Positions 9,582 to 19,052 are shown, numbered from the stretch's first letter. The stretch: DNA of 64,000 nucleotides from Marinigracilibium pacificum (GCF_012926615.1 NZ_JABBNU010000001.1:372001-436000); one strand, 5' to 3'. Translations and numbers: made by a program. The notes: generated from the sequence alone by a model not told the origin.

Positions 9582-10659
9582 AAAAATCCTTATTGCACCA
9601 AATGCTTTCAAGGGTACCCTGACAGCAAACGAGGTGGCAGAAAGTATCTCAAATGCTGTTCATGAAAATTCCCAACCTCAAAGTTTGAAAATACTTCCGT
9701 TAGCCGATGGAGGCGATGGTACCCTCAGGGTTTTGACCGCTGCTCTTAATTTAGAGATAACGGAATGCCAGACGGTTGACCCTTTAGGTAGAGAAATTAA
9801 TGCTCTCTATGGAATTAAGGATGGAGCTGCCTACTTTGAGCTTGCAGAAGCTTCTGGAATACAACACCTAAGGAAGGAAGAACTAGATCCATCAATCGCT
9901 AATACCTTTGGAACAGGATTATTAATTCTTGATGCTATAAAACAAGGCATTAAGGATATCAGGTTGTTTTGTGGTGGTAGTGCTTCAGTCGACCTTGGGT
10001 TTGGAATTATCGCTGCACTTGCCGGAATTCAAAAATATTCAAAAACAAATCCAATATTTTCTTTCCAATCAATTTTAACAGAAGCGCATCATCTTAGAAA
10101 TAAGTATTCTGATATTTCTTTCTCCATATACACAGATGTAAATAATAAATTGTTGGGTGAAAATGGTTCTATTAATGTTTTCGGAAGACAAAAAGGAATC
10201 AAAGAAGAGGAAATAGAAAGGTACGAAAAGACATTTACACAGATAGCTACTGCGCTTAATTATGAAGATGACATTAGCGGAATGGGGGCAAGTGGAGGCT
10301 TACCTTTTGCTTTTTATCAGATTTTTAATGTCATACCAGTTTTAGCGACAAAAGAGATTTTCAAATTATTAAATCTTAGGCAAGAAATTCGAGAGTCCGA
10401 TATGGTAATTACTGGTGAGGGTAGTTTTGATGAACAATCGATCCAAGGAAAGTTAACAGGAGAAATTTGGAAGGAGTGTGTTATAAACTCAAAAGATTTG
10501 ATAATAGTTTCTGCAATTGATGGACATTATAAACTTGAAGGGGCTGAAGTGGTAATTTTAAGGTCTTATTTAGAGGATCAAGAAAGAGACAAGATGAATT
10601 ATATTGATCAATTGTCAACTGCTTTACGCAGGTATATACAAAAAAACACACCTTACTAA
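9568..10659 (+). CDS. Glycerate kinase (GckA/GarK family)
   Basis: 363 residues. KILIAPNAFKGTLTANEVAESI at the start, LPLADGGDGT near residue 47 and VITGEGSFDEQSIQGK near residue 284 are the conserved blocks of the type-1 glycerate kinases, which phosphorylate D-glycerate to a phosphoglycerate with ATP. Its ATG lies 14 bases inside the GH3 gene in another frame, indicating coupled translation. The stop codon lies in the loop of a hairpin at 10646-10668. Confidence 0.93.
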   Translation: MFSNKKILIAPNAFKGTLTANEVAESISNAVHENSQPQSLKILPLADGGDGTLRVLTAALNLEITECQTVDPLGREINALYGIKDGAAYFELAEASGIQHLRKEELDPSIANTFGTGLLILDAIKQGIKDIRLFCGGSASVDLGFGIIAALAGIQKYSKTNPIFSFQSILTEAHHLRNKYSDISFSIYTDVNNKLLGENGSINVFGRQKGIKEEEIERYEKTFTQIATALNYEDDISGMGASGGLPFAFYQIFNVIPVLATKEIFKLLNLRQEIRESDMVITGEGSFDEQSIQGKLTGEIWKECVINSKDLIIVSAIDGHYKLEGAEVVILRSYLEDQERDKMNYIDQLSTALRRYIQKNTPY

Positions 10660-10668
10660 AAGGTGTGT
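10646..10668. terminator. Hairpin over the glycerate kinase stop codon
   Basis: Arms 10646-10654 and 10660-10668 pair perfectly over 9 bp (ACACACCTT/AAGGTGTGT) with a 5-base loop holding part of the TAA. An A run lies on the left and no long T run on the right, so on the minus strand it resembles a terminator for the thioredoxin gene beyond it. It could serve the convergent pair. Confidence 0.55.
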
Positions 10669-10696
10669 CTTAACATATATATATTGAAGTTCTAAA

Positions 10697-11296
10697 TTAC
10701 GACTTCCACTTAATGGTACATCCAATTGCTCTTGTAAAGTGTTCGCTTACAGACTTTCCTGCTTCAACCTCTTCAATAGCATTTTCAACGTATTTAGTTT
10801 TTACATCATTTGGGTTTTGTGGATTATCATCAATAGCCCCAATGTACACTACCTTAAAGTTTCCACCTTCTTTCTTTAATAAATAAACATGAGGTGTTTT
10901 AGTAGCGCCATAAGCCATAGCAACCTCTTGTGTCTCATCATAAAGATAAGGGAAAGTAAAACCCTTTTCTTTAGCTCTAACCTTCATTTTGTCAAAAGAA
11001 TCTTCAGGTTGTCTGTCTTTGTCGTTAGGGTTTATTGCGATAACCGGATAACCTTGATTCGCAAATTTATTATTTAAAGCTATTATTCTATCTTCATAAA
11101 GCTTTGCGTAAGGACAGCTGTTGCATGTAAATATCACAATAAAACCTTTTGCAGTGTTGTAATTAGCAAGACTTACCGTTTTACCATCAATATTCTTTAG
11201 TTTAAAGTCAATAGCATTGTCTCCTACTTCATATCCTTGAGCAGAAGCTCCTAGGGATATTGTAAAAAGTAAAATTAATGTATATAAGTGTTTCAT
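10697..11296 (-). CDS. Exported thioredoxin-fold protein (redoxin/AhpC-TSA type)
   Basis: 199 residues. Signal peptide to residue 20 (TISLGASAQ). VGDNAIDFKLKNIDGKTVSL is the usual redoxin start, and the active-site-like segment IFTCNSCPYAKLYEDR holds C58 and C61 in a Cys-Asn-Ser-Cys arrangement followed by Pro-Tyr. KTPHVYLL supplies the cis-proline. A third cysteine sits near the C-terminus (IGCTIKW). It is a periplasmic thiol oxidoreductase-like protein, substrate unknown. It lies 11 bases after the TlpA-like gene on the same strand, so the two probably form one operon. Confidence 0.85.
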   Translation of the reverse strand: MKHLYTLILLFTISLGASAQGYEVGDNAIDFKLKNIDGKTVSLANYNTAKGFIVIFTCNSCPYAKLYEDRIIALNNKFANQGYPVIAINPNDKDRQPEDSFDKMKVRAKEKGFTFPYLYDETQEVAMAYGATKTPHVYLLKKEGGNFKVVYIGAIDDNPQNPNDVKTKYVENAIEEVEAGKSVSEHFTRAIGCTIKWKS

Positions 11297-11307
11297 ATCT
11301 GTGGAGA

Positions 11308-11784
11308 TTATTTTCTCAGTTTGTTTATATATTCGTTTAACTCCTCAAGGGTAAACTCTTTTTCTACAAAATATTTTTTTTTGTTATAAATAAATAGTGT
11401 TGAGGGTATCGCCCCACTCCATTCATTACTTATACGAGGCATCCATATGTTTGGGTTATCTTCATCTAAAAATAACACCTGAGACTTAATACCCTTATCT
11501 TCTACAAATGGAACTACTCTGTTATCATATTGATTTTTAAAGTCTATGCTCACCAAGTATACTTTTGCATCCTCACTTCTTGTTGAATTAATTTCTTCAA
11601 AGGCAGGTATTTCTTTAATACAAGGCTTACACCAAGTAGCCCAAAAATTAAAAATTAATACTTTATCAGAAGATTGATTTAATAGTTTTTCCAAATCATC
11701 TATTTCAACCTTTTCTACTTTTTGTCCATAACTAATAAAGTTGATAGACAGGAAAAGAAATAGACATATTTTTTTTAATTCCAT
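11308..11784 (-). CDS. TlpA/ResA-like periplasmic thiol-disulfide oxidoreductase
   Basis: 158 residues with a signal peptide ending near residue 21 (NFISYGQ). The active site is FWATWCKPCIKEIP (C52 and C55), the TlpA/ResA consensus WCxPC; IPSTLFIY contains the cis-proline. Such proteins keep periplasmic cysteines reduced, for example during cytochrome c maturation. It is the first gene of a minus-strand pair with the redoxin-like protein. The 534-base gap upstream of it contains DnaA-box sequences. Confidence 0.9.
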   Translation of the reverse strand: MELKKICLFLFLSINFISYGQKVEKVEIDDLEKLLNQSSDKVLIFNFWATWCKPCIKEIPAFEEINSTRSEDAKVYLVSIDFKNQYDNRVVPFVEDKGIKSQVLFLDEDNPNIWMPRISNEWSGAIPSTLFIYNKKKYFVEKEFTLEELNEYINKLRK

Positions 11785-12318
11785 TTTTGAAATTTAGGTT
11801 AATTTTTTCACAAAATCAAAATTGTATTATTTTAAGTTTGCGTTAATGTTTGACCACTTGCCAATACTGCTTTGGTGATAATTATTAGGTTGAAAATAAT
11901 TTTCTTTCTTTTTTATTCATTCTGAGCTGATTTTGACTTTTCATCAAGTTTTATTCTTCCTAAGAATCTATAGGTTAAGATTATATAAAAACCATGCCAT
12001 TTTGAAGAAATGGGCAATGTCATGATTTGACATTAATTGCTGTTAAGAGAAGGTTAATTAAACATTATTAAGAAAATATTAAAGTCAAATCTTTTGGTTT
12101 AAAGTTTTCCACAAATTTTGAAAGTTATCCACAAATTCTATCAAGATTTAGTTAACTAACTGAACAACAGAGCTTTATAGACTTTTAATGAAGTCGGTTT
12201 TTTGTGGATAACTCATTTGACTTATAATTATTGTCTTTAAACACTATATTTTGTTTTTCAAAAATTAATGGCTGATAAATTAGAGATAAACTTATAATTA
12301 AAGTGGTTTTTTAAAAAA
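11785..12318. other. AT-rich gap with a DnaA-box cluster (candidate origin or DnaA target)
   Basis: No coding frame is convincing in this 534-base gap. Two perfect DnaA-box consensus sequences TTATCCACA occur at 12125-12133 (plus) and 12203-12211 (minus), and TTTTCCACA, one mismatch, at 12105-12113. The first two plus-strand boxes sit in direct 20-base near-repeats (12101-12120 and 12121-12140, both beginning AAAGTT-TCCACAAATT). AT-rich sequence suitable for unwinding lies on both sides. This could be oriC, a DnaA-titration site, or chance. Neither dnaA nor dnaN is adjacent, and the left-hand genes at 1-10.6 kb point toward it, which is unusual for leading-strand bias at an origin. Confidence 0.45.
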
Positions 12319-14097
12319 TCAATCCTTTTGTTGTCTCTTGAGTCTGGTTCGATAAGCATTGAAAATTCGTGATTTAGAAAGGAAGCCTGCATATTTTCCT
12401 TCATCGATTACCGGTAGGTTCCAAGCTCCTGTAATTTCAAACTTTTGCATAACTGATTCCATAGTTTCTTTTGAGCTGACATACGCAGGAGGGGAATGCA
12501 TAATAGATTTAATTATTATATTTTTTCTTGAATCTTCATCAAACATTATGCTTCGTACATCATCTAATGTAACAATACCAACAAGCTCATTTTTATCTGA
12601 AACTACTGGGAATATATTCCGCTGTGATTTCTGAACTAATTCCACTAATGAGCCTAATGAAGCTTCCGGGTCAATTGTTAACAGATCTTTTTCAATTATT
12701 TTATTTAAGTCTATAAGTGACAGGAGCTGTTTGTCTTTATCATAATTAACTAAGTCGCCACTTTCAACCAGAGGCTTAGAATAAAAGGAGAATTTCTCAA
12801 AGTTTTTTGCTGTATTGTAAGCCAAAGCACTAACCAGCATAAGCGGAATAAACAACTCATAACCACTAGTGATTTCAGCAATAAGGAATATTGCTGTCAA
12901 TGGTGCATGTAGTACTCCACTCATTATTCCACACATTCCAACCAAAGTAAAGTTTGCGGGACTGATAATCTGCTCACCAAAAATGAAGTTAACGAGAATA
13001 GCATAGAAGTACCCTGTTACTCCTCCAAGGAATAAGGATGGACCAAAAATCCCTCCTGACCCTCCTGATCCAATTGTTAAAGCTGTAGCAATTGGTTTAA
13101 TCATAATTATTACAAAAAGGAAAATAAAGAGAAATAAGACATTATTAGTATTATTAAAGAAGAGTGAGTTTGATATCAAGGTTTCACCCTGGTCATTTAA
13201 AAGTTGTTTTATTATTCCATATCCTTCTCCATATAATGGAGGAAGTATAAAAATGATTATTCCCAGTGCAAGTCCACCAATTAAGGCTCTTTTGAGATCA
13301 CCTTTTATTTTATAAGTCAGACTTTCAAAATAAAACATCATTCGTGTGAAATACACACTTAAAAGTCCGGTGATAAGTCCAAGTCCTATATAGTAGAGTA
13401 TATTTCCTTCAGTAAAATCTTCTTTGATTCTATGTGAAAATAAAACGTGTTCTCCCAAAAGGGATAATGAAACTACTGAGCCACTTACAGATGCGATCAA
13501 TAGCGGGATAAAAGTTGCAATAGTGATTTCACTAAAAATAACCTCAATGGCAAAGATCACGCCGGTTATCGGAGAGTTGAAAATTGCAGAAATTGCACCG
13601 GCAGCACCACAACCGATAAGTAATGTCCTTTTTTTGTAAGAAAGGTGCATTATTCTACCAAGATTGGAGCCAATAGAAGATCCTGTTACAACAATTGGTG
13701 CCTCTAACCCAACAGAACCACCAAAACCAACTGTTACAGCACTTGTCAAAAGTCTGTTATATTGAAGGGAGCGTTTCATTTTACTTCCCTTTTTAGAAAT
13801 AAAATATAAAACGGTTGTTATACCATGTCCTAGTTTTTCTTTAAGAATATACTTTGCGAGGATCAAAGTCATTAATATCCCTAAAGGCGGAATAAGTAAA
13901 AAATAAAAACGGGTTTCATTGAAGTTGAAATTTTTTGTAACCTGTGCCTGAATCAAATGAACTGACTCTTTCAACGCAACTGCTGCAAGACCTGCCAAAA
14001 TCCCAACCAGAATACTAAGCATCAGCACAAAATTCTTATCATTTATATGCTTTATTCGCCAAACCAGGAATTGTGTTAACCAGTTACCTTGTTTCAT
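12319..14097 (-). CDS. CLC family chloride channel/transporter with CBS pair
   Basis: 592 residues. About ten hydrophobic helices fill residues 20-430, followed by two CBS domains (470-590) that usually bind adenine nucleotides. GSVGLEAP holds the gating glutamate E132, and GSGGSGGIFGPSLF near 343-356 is the GxFxP anion-filter helix. The pore tyrosine equivalent is Y413 (TSGYELF). At the position of the internal proton glutamate of E. coli ClC-ec1 the sequence reads FAIEVIFSE, that is Val after the first Glu, as in channel-type CLCs. The usual GSGIP motif reads GHGIT. Channel-like rather than tightly proton-coupled behaviour is therefore possible, by inference. Confidence 0.93.
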   Translation of the reverse strand: MKQGNWLTQFLVWRIKHINDKNFVLMLSILVGILAGLAAVALKESVHLIQAQVTKNFNFNETRFYFLLIPPLGILMTLILAKYILKEKLGHGITTVLYFISKKGSKMKRSLQYNRLLTSAVTVGFGGSVGLEAPIVVTGSSIGSNLGRIMHLSYKKRTLLIGCGAAGAISAIFNSPITGVIFAIEVIFSEITIATFIPLLIASVSGSVVSLSLLGEHVLFSHRIKEDFTEGNILYYIGLGLITGLLSVYFTRMMFYFESLTYKIKGDLKRALIGGLALGIIIFILPPLYGEGYGIIKQLLNDQGETLISNSLFFNNTNNVLFLFIFLFVIIMIKPIATALTIGSGGSGGIFGPSLFLGGVTGYFYAILVNFIFGEQIISPANFTLVGMCGIMSGVLHAPLTAIFLIAEITSGYELFIPLMLVSALAYNTAKNFEKFSFYSKPLVESGDLVNYDKDKQLLSLIDLNKIIEKDLLTIDPEASLGSLVELVQKSQRNIFPVVSDKNELVGIVTLDDVRSIMFDEDSRKNIIIKSIMHSPPAYVSSKETMESVMQKFEITGAWNLPVIDEGKYAGFLSKSRIFNAYRTRLKRQQKD

Positions 14098-14211
14098 TTA
14101 TAGACTTCAACAAATTTTGCTGTAAAGTTATACGATAAAGTTTAGTCGCCAAACCTCAACAATTACTATAATTCTTTCAATTAATCACTTTTGGTATTAA
14201 ATTAAATTTAT

Positions 14212-15216
14212 ATGAAAGCAATTATACCAGTGGCGGGTAGTGGAACGCATTTAAGGCCATTAACGCATACTCAACCGAAATGTCTTTTGCCTCTGGCCGG
14301 GAAGCCAATATTGGGTCATATTATTGATTACCTAGATGATTCAGGTGTAACTGAAATGATTTTTGTGGTTGGTCACCTTAGTCAAAAAATCGAGCGGTTT
14401 CTTTTGGAGTTTTTAGCCAATAGAACCATTAAATATAAAACTATTTTTCAACAACCCGGGATGGGATTAGGCCATGCCATATTTTTGGCCCACGAAGATT
14501 TTAAAGACGAGAAGGAAATAATTATTCACCTTGGAGATAGTATCATCCGGACTGATAAAGATTTTTTTAAGCACAAATCAGATGAATCGCTTATATGTCT
14601 TAAGAAAGTAGATGTTCCGGGAAATTTTGGAATTTGTGAGGTTGACCAAGAAGGTAGAATCAAGAAAATGGTTGAAAAGCCAAAAGTACCGAAGTCAAAC
14701 CTTGCAATAGTTGGTTTGTATCGTATTCGGCAGATCAGTGATTTTATTAGTTATTTACAAAAGGAAGTTGAGTTAAAAAAAGGAAAAGACGAGGCTCAAT
14801 TGACAGATGCTTTACAAGAGATGCTTTCTAATGGGGCATTGTTCAAAATGCAAAAAACTGACAGGTGGTTTGATTGCAGCCGGAAAGAATCTTTACTTGA
14901 GGCTAATAGAATGCTAATGCACGTAGATGGTGAACAAACTGATAATGTTTCGCTATATCCAAGAACAATAATTATCCCTCCAGTGGTGATAGGAAAGGGT
15001 TGTCAGATAAGTAATGCCATTATCGGACCAAATGTTGTAGTTGGACATGAAAGCGAGATAACGGATGCTATAATTAAGGAATCAATAATAGGTAATACGA
15101 CACAAATACGTAACACGGTAATTCAGGAAAGTATTATTGGAAATGACTCTACTTTTTTTGGAAGTAATCTGAAGTTGAACCTTGGAGATAATACTGATAT
15201 TGATTTGACATCATGA
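14212..15216 (+). CDS. Sugar-phosphate nucleotidyltransferase with left-handed beta-helix
   Basis: 334 residues. The N-terminal Rossmann-like domain opens MKAIIPVAGSGTHLRPLT, the nucleotide-binding signature of RmlA/GlmU-type enzymes with His where Arg or Lys is usual. TQPKCLLPLAGKPILGH follows, with the conserved PK. HLGDSI supplies the metal-binding aspartate and VEKPKVP the sugar site. From about residue 245 hexapeptide repeats (VVIGKGCQISNAIIGPNVVVG and onward) form a left-handed beta-helix. It should make an NDP-sugar from a sugar 1-phosphate; the sugar and nucleotide cannot be told from sequence. It overlaps the VOC gene by ATGA. Confidence 0.85.
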   Translation: MKAIIPVAGSGTHLRPLTHTQPKCLLPLAGKPILGHIIDYLDDSGVTEMIFVVGHLSQKIERFLLEFLANRTIKYKTIFQQPGMGLGHAIFLAHEDFKDEKEIIIHLGDSIIRTDKDFFKHKSDESLICLKKVDVPGNFGICEVDQEGRIKKMVEKPKVPKSNLAIVGLYRIRQISDFISYLQKEVELKKGKDEAQLTDALQEMLSNGALFKMQKTDRWFDCSRKESLLEANRMLMHVDGEQTDNVSLYPRTIIIPPVVIGKGCQISNAIIGPNVVVGHESEITDAIIKESIIGNTTQIRNTVIQESIIGNDSTFFGSNLKLNLGDNTDIDLTS

Positions 15217-15614
15217 ACATAAATATTTTCAGCAATAGAGTACAAGAAGTCTGTTTATACAGTAGGGATCTTGTGTCTGCAAAGGATTTTTATGTCGATA
15301 AACTTGGGTTTAAGGTTTATACATATGTTCCGGGCACTCTGTTATTTTTGAAGATGGAATTATGCATGCTATTAATTTTTAACCCCGATAAGTCAAAGGT
15401 TAAAAAGGAATTACCACCTCATTTTGCAGAAGGAAAGCAACATATAGCATTCAATGTCGATGAGGAGAGGTATGAAGATGTAAAACAAGAAATTATAAAT
15501 GAAGGAATTAAAATTATTCATGAAGAAAAATGGCCTTCAGGATTAAAGTCGTTTTACTTTAACGATCCTGAAGGCCATGTTCTTGAATTTGTCCCGCCTA
15601 GAGTGTGGGATTAA
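15213..15614 (+). CDS. VOC-superfamily (glyoxalase/bleomycin resistance-like) protein
   Basis: 133 residues, a single vicinal-oxygen-chelate unit with two beta-alpha-beta-beta-beta modules: YSRDLVSAKDFYVDKLGF starts the first and GKQHIAFNVDEERYEDV the second. FNDPEGHVLEFV carries the C-terminal Glu that commonly ligates the metal. Substrate unknown. Its ATG overlaps the nucleotidyltransferase TGA, so the pair is co-translated. Its stop codon and that of the convergent AsmA-like gene share the four bases TTAA at 15611-15614. Confidence 0.85.
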   Translation: MNINIFSNRVQEVCLYSRDLVSAKDFYVDKLGFKVYTYVPGTLLFLKMELCMLLIFNPDKSKVKKELPPHFAEGKQHIAFNVDEERYEDVKQEIINEGIKIIHEEKWPSGLKSFYFNDPEGHVLEFVPPRVWD

Positions 15615-18598
15615 TTATCATCTTTCTTCTTCTTCTTTCCGAAAATGTTTTTTAATGCATCCTCAGCTTTTTCTTTAAGCTCTTCTTTACCTTCTTCAAT
15701 TTTTTCTTCGGCTACATTTGTAACACTATCTTTAGCTGTTTTAACAACAGCTTTTGCGGAGTCTTCAACAATTTTCTTTTGAGAGTCTAACTCTGCCTGA
15801 GCTTCCTTCTTAATTGTTTCTGTTGCCTGACCTGCAACTGAACTTTCTGAATCACCAGATGTTTTTCCTCCGGCAAGGCCAAAGCTTAAATCATCATACT
15901 TACCGCCTACTTTTACAGGTATTGTAATCATTTCTCCAACTACATCTTTTCCTCCTGTAACAGATTTTGCAAGGTTATTTATAGCTGTTCCAGCAGCGCC
16001 GGCAGGAACATCAATATTGAAAATATAATCTACAGACCCATCTATTCCTGTTCTTCCACTTACTTCAGCATTATATCCTGCAATGTTAACATTAAAGGGT
16101 TTGGTTGTTACATATCCATCTGAAATATCAACATTAATTAATGCGTCTTTCAGATTAAAACCTGAGGCATCTTTTAATTTAGTAACACTTGTTATTCCCT
16201 CAATAATTTTACTGTCAGTAATAGCTGCATCCAGAATTTCAATTAATCCTTTACCTGTAATAGTCGATAACTTAGGAGTAAGGTCTTGTAGTAATTCACC
16301 ACTAAGGTTAAAATTAGTATTGAAATTACCTGTCATATCTTCTGCAATTGGTGCTAAAGCCTGAACAGTATTAAAATTCTGATAAGAAACTGGTATCGAT
16401 AAGTTTTGAATATTTAATGCAAAATCAAACTTCGGGTGATCAATGTTTTCAGTATTGTACTGTCCTGAAGTTTTAAATTGTCCACCAAGTGTATTGAATA
16501 CAAGATTTTCTAGTTTTACAGCACTATTCTTAATGATCAAATCACCAGACAGGTTTGATAAAACCAGGTTGTCATATTTAACCTTGTTAGCAGATGAATG
16601 AAGAACGATATCAAGATTTTCAGGAACCTTAATAACCTCTAATGGAGACTCTTCTTCAGACTCTTCACTTTCAGCTTCCTCAGTCATGAACTCATTTACA
16701 TTAAAATAATTACTTGATACATTAAAAACTCCTGATAACAAGCCATCATTTAATGCATAACCCATATAGTTTGTGATTTTACCTGAAGCTTTAAAGTCAG
16801 TTTCTCCAGTTTTACCATCAACGGTTTTGATGTTAATATCAGCCGGGGTAAACTGTGCTTCAGCCATTGTAATTGAAACTCCCAGTGGTAAAGATTTTTC
16901 ATCAGAATAATTAAAGTTTCTTAGACTCACATTTCCTGATGTTTGAAGTGCAGCATAATTTTCTGCTTCAACGTCTTTAAGCCTTCCTTTAGACTTTATG
17001 TTAGCAATAACAGTACCTGCCATTTCCACACCTTCCATTGGGTATACCTTGCTAAGTTCTTCAATATTTAATGTTCCATTTACATTGGCATCCCAGACAG
17101 GGCTGTCGAAATTTGTAACATAAGCAGAAGCCTGGACCTTGTCTTTACCAAGTATGAAGCTTAAATCATTAAGATTAAAGATTCCATTATTCATGCTCCC
17201 GTCTTTTGAGTTTGCATGAGCTTCAAAGTGTAGGTTCTCTAATGCAACAGGGTACTCAGCATTTTTTACATATCCGTTATCTAAGGTAGCGTCTACATTA
17301 AATGCTGGAATGATATTTCTTACACTGTCATATTTACCTTCAGCTTTAGCCGCTAAAGTAAAAATTCCCTTAAGAGTAGTTTCTTCAACAGGAAATACCT
17401 TGGTGATTTTTTCCAGATCAAGTTTAGCATTAGCATCAAGTTTGATAGGGTAGTCTACAAGGTTTTTGACTATTAAGTTCAAGTCGAAAGGGTTGTCTTC
17501 AATATTGAAATGGAAATTATTGATTTCAACACTAGTATAATCGATGTTTCCTTCAGGGCATAATACCTTAAAAGTTCCCTTTATGTTTTCAACAGGAGTT
17601 GGAAGATCATCATATTGAAAAGAGCTACTTTTAATATCAAGATCAAGCCCAAATCCCGGAAGGCTATTTTCATTGTAAGTACCTTTTGCCCATCCATCAA
17701 AAGCAAATGCACCAGTAGTTTCTATATCATCAAATGACTCTGTATAGATACCAGGGATTAATGATAATAGAGATTTAAACGAATTATCTTCAGCTCCGAA
17801 TTTAATATCCATTTTGATGTTCTCATCTGGCATTTCGAAAGCACCATTGAAATTAAAACCAAAGTCGTTAACCTTAAAATGATTCTCTTTGAAGGTAAAA
17901 ATCATTTTATCAAGATCCATGCTTAATACCATATCGGCGTAGAATGATTTCTCTGAAAAGTAAGCAACGTCATCACTCTTGAAAGTAATGCTTTCGATGC
18001 TTGTTTCAGTATCCATGTCAAGAATGGTAGATCCGAAATTTCCGTTTCCTTCATGGTTTAAACCTGAGATTTTCAGAAACATATTAGATGATCTGTCCTC
18101 ATAAACAATTTCCCCGTCAGAAATCTCCCAATGATCAATCTGAATCTTCATATCAGAAGATGTTGTGTCAATGTCCTCTTCAACTTCCTCTTCAGAACTT
18201 TTTACTATATCATAATTAGCCTTGCCATCTTGAAGAATTAAAGCATAAATCTGGGGTTGTCGAATATAAATTCCTGATACCTCTATTTGATCACCAAATA
18301 TTACCGATAACGGCTTTAAGCTAACTTCGAATTCTTGAATTTCAGTAAGAGGAATGCCTTCAAAATCACCTCTCCCAACAAGGCCAATCTCTTCAATACT
18401 TACGCTAAGTGTTGGAAAGTGACTGAAAAAGCTGATTGATAATGATTCCGCATCATAGAATACGTCAGCATCTATGTTTTCTGCCAGAGCTTCATCAACA
18501 GCCTTTTTGATATCATCCTTGAAAATAATTGGCAAGGTGATCGCTGCTATCAATAAAATGACAACTATTGAACCGATTATTATTAATCCTTTTTTCAT
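15611..18598 (-). CDS. AsmA-like envelope protein
   Basis: 995 residues. A signal anchor (LIIIGSIVVILLIAAITLPIIF) is followed by a long periplasmic part of repeated beta-strands typical of AsmA/TamB-like bridge proteins: LSISFFSHFPTLSVSIEEIGL near residue 50 matches the AsmA N-terminus and residues 760-900 match the AsmA C-terminal domain. The last ~95 residues are a Lys/Glu/Ala-rich helix ending KKKKKDDN. Such proteins are thought to carry phospholipids between the membranes. It is separated from the upstream aldehyde dehydrogenase gene by a 454-base gap with a terminator at 18659-18693. Confidence 0.85.
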   Translation of the reverse strand: MKKGLIIIGSIVVILLIAAITLPIIFKDDIKKAVDEALAENIDADVFYDAESLSISFFSHFPTLSVSIEEIGLVGRGDFEGIPLTEIQEFEVSLKPLSVIFGDQIEVSGIYIRQPQIYALILQDGKANYDIVKSSEEEVEEDIDTTSSDMKIQIDHWEISDGEIVYEDRSSNMFLKISGLNHEGNGNFGSTILDMDTETSIESITFKSDDVAYFSEKSFYADMVLSMDLDKMIFTFKENHFKVNDFGFNFNGAFEMPDENIKMDIKFGAEDNSFKSLLSLIPGIYTESFDDIETTGAFAFDGWAKGTYNENSLPGFGLDLDIKSSSFQYDDLPTPVENIKGTFKVLCPEGNIDYTSVEINNFHFNIEDNPFDLNLIVKNLVDYPIKLDANAKLDLEKITKVFPVEETTLKGIFTLAAKAEGKYDSVRNIIPAFNVDATLDNGYVKNAEYPVALENLHFEAHANSKDGSMNNGIFNLNDLSFILGKDKVQASAYVTNFDSPVWDANVNGTLNIEELSKVYPMEGVEMAGTVIANIKSKGRLKDVEAENYAALQTSGNVSLRNFNYSDEKSLPLGVSITMAEAQFTPADINIKTVDGKTGETDFKASGKITNYMGYALNDGLLSGVFNVSSNYFNVNEFMTEEAESEESEEESPLEVIKVPENLDIVLHSSANKVKYDNLVLSNLSGDLIIKNSAVKLENLVFNTLGGQFKTSGQYNTENIDHPKFDFALNIQNLSIPVSYQNFNTVQALAPIAEDMTGNFNTNFNLSGELLQDLTPKLSTITGKGLIEILDAAITDSKIIEGITSVTKLKDASGFNLKDALINVDISDGYVTTKPFNVNIAGYNAEVSGRTGIDGSVDYIFNIDVPAGAAGTAINNLAKSVTGGKDVVGEMITIPVKVGGKYDDLSFGLAGGKTSGDSESSVAGQATETIKKEAQAELDSQKKIVEDSAKAVVKTAKDSVTNVAEEKIEEGKEELKEKAEDALKNIFGKKKKKDDN

Positions 18599-19052
18599 TT
18601 TTAAGCTGATTAAAAAATATTAGATGAAGTTACTACAAAAATATAGTAATTGGTGGGCAAAAAAAATAAGCCACCCGTTCTTCGCGAGTGGCTCACCTAA
18701 AAATCTGTAATTTTAAACAAGCGAAACAGGTTTCTGTCTATTGTTAAAATAGAAACGGTAAAAACCTTTTAATTATTGCAAATTTATTACATAAAAGTGA
18801 ATAAAGTGCAGGAATTGCTACATTATTTTATAAAGTCTTGAATAAATACAATAAATAAACCCTGTTATGTGCTAATTTTTTGATTTTCAATAAGAATGAC
18901 TTTTTTTCACAGTGCAAACACAGCAAACAATATTTGGAAAAATTTGCATATTAAATGTGAATAATTTTTCACTTAAATAATAATACTACATCTGTATTTT
19001 AATTTATAATATGATATTCAAATATGTGCATGGCTAATTGAAATTTGATCAA
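18599..19052 (-). other. Gap between ALDH and AsmA genes; possible small RNA
   Basis: No coding frame. The minus strand carries an isolated terminator at 18659-18693, some 360 bases beyond the aldehyde dehydrogenase stop. Just upstream of it on that strand is a TTTG at about 18781-18784 with AT-rich sequence and a partial -7-like TACCGTTT near 18757-18764, and a second hairpin (GTTTCT / AGAAAC arms near 18730-18755). A transcript of roughly 90-100 bases is possible. A long 3' UTR of the dehydrogenase mRNA would explain the terminator equally well. Confidence 0.35.
18659..18693 (-). terminator. Minus-strand intrinsic terminator
   Basis: On the minus strand AGCCAC (18693-18688) pairs with GTGGCT (18674-18669); two inner C-G pairs extend the stem across one mismatch. 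It is followed by TATTTTTTTT. This is a strong signal between the aldehyde dehydrogenase and AsmA-like genes. Confidence 0.8.
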
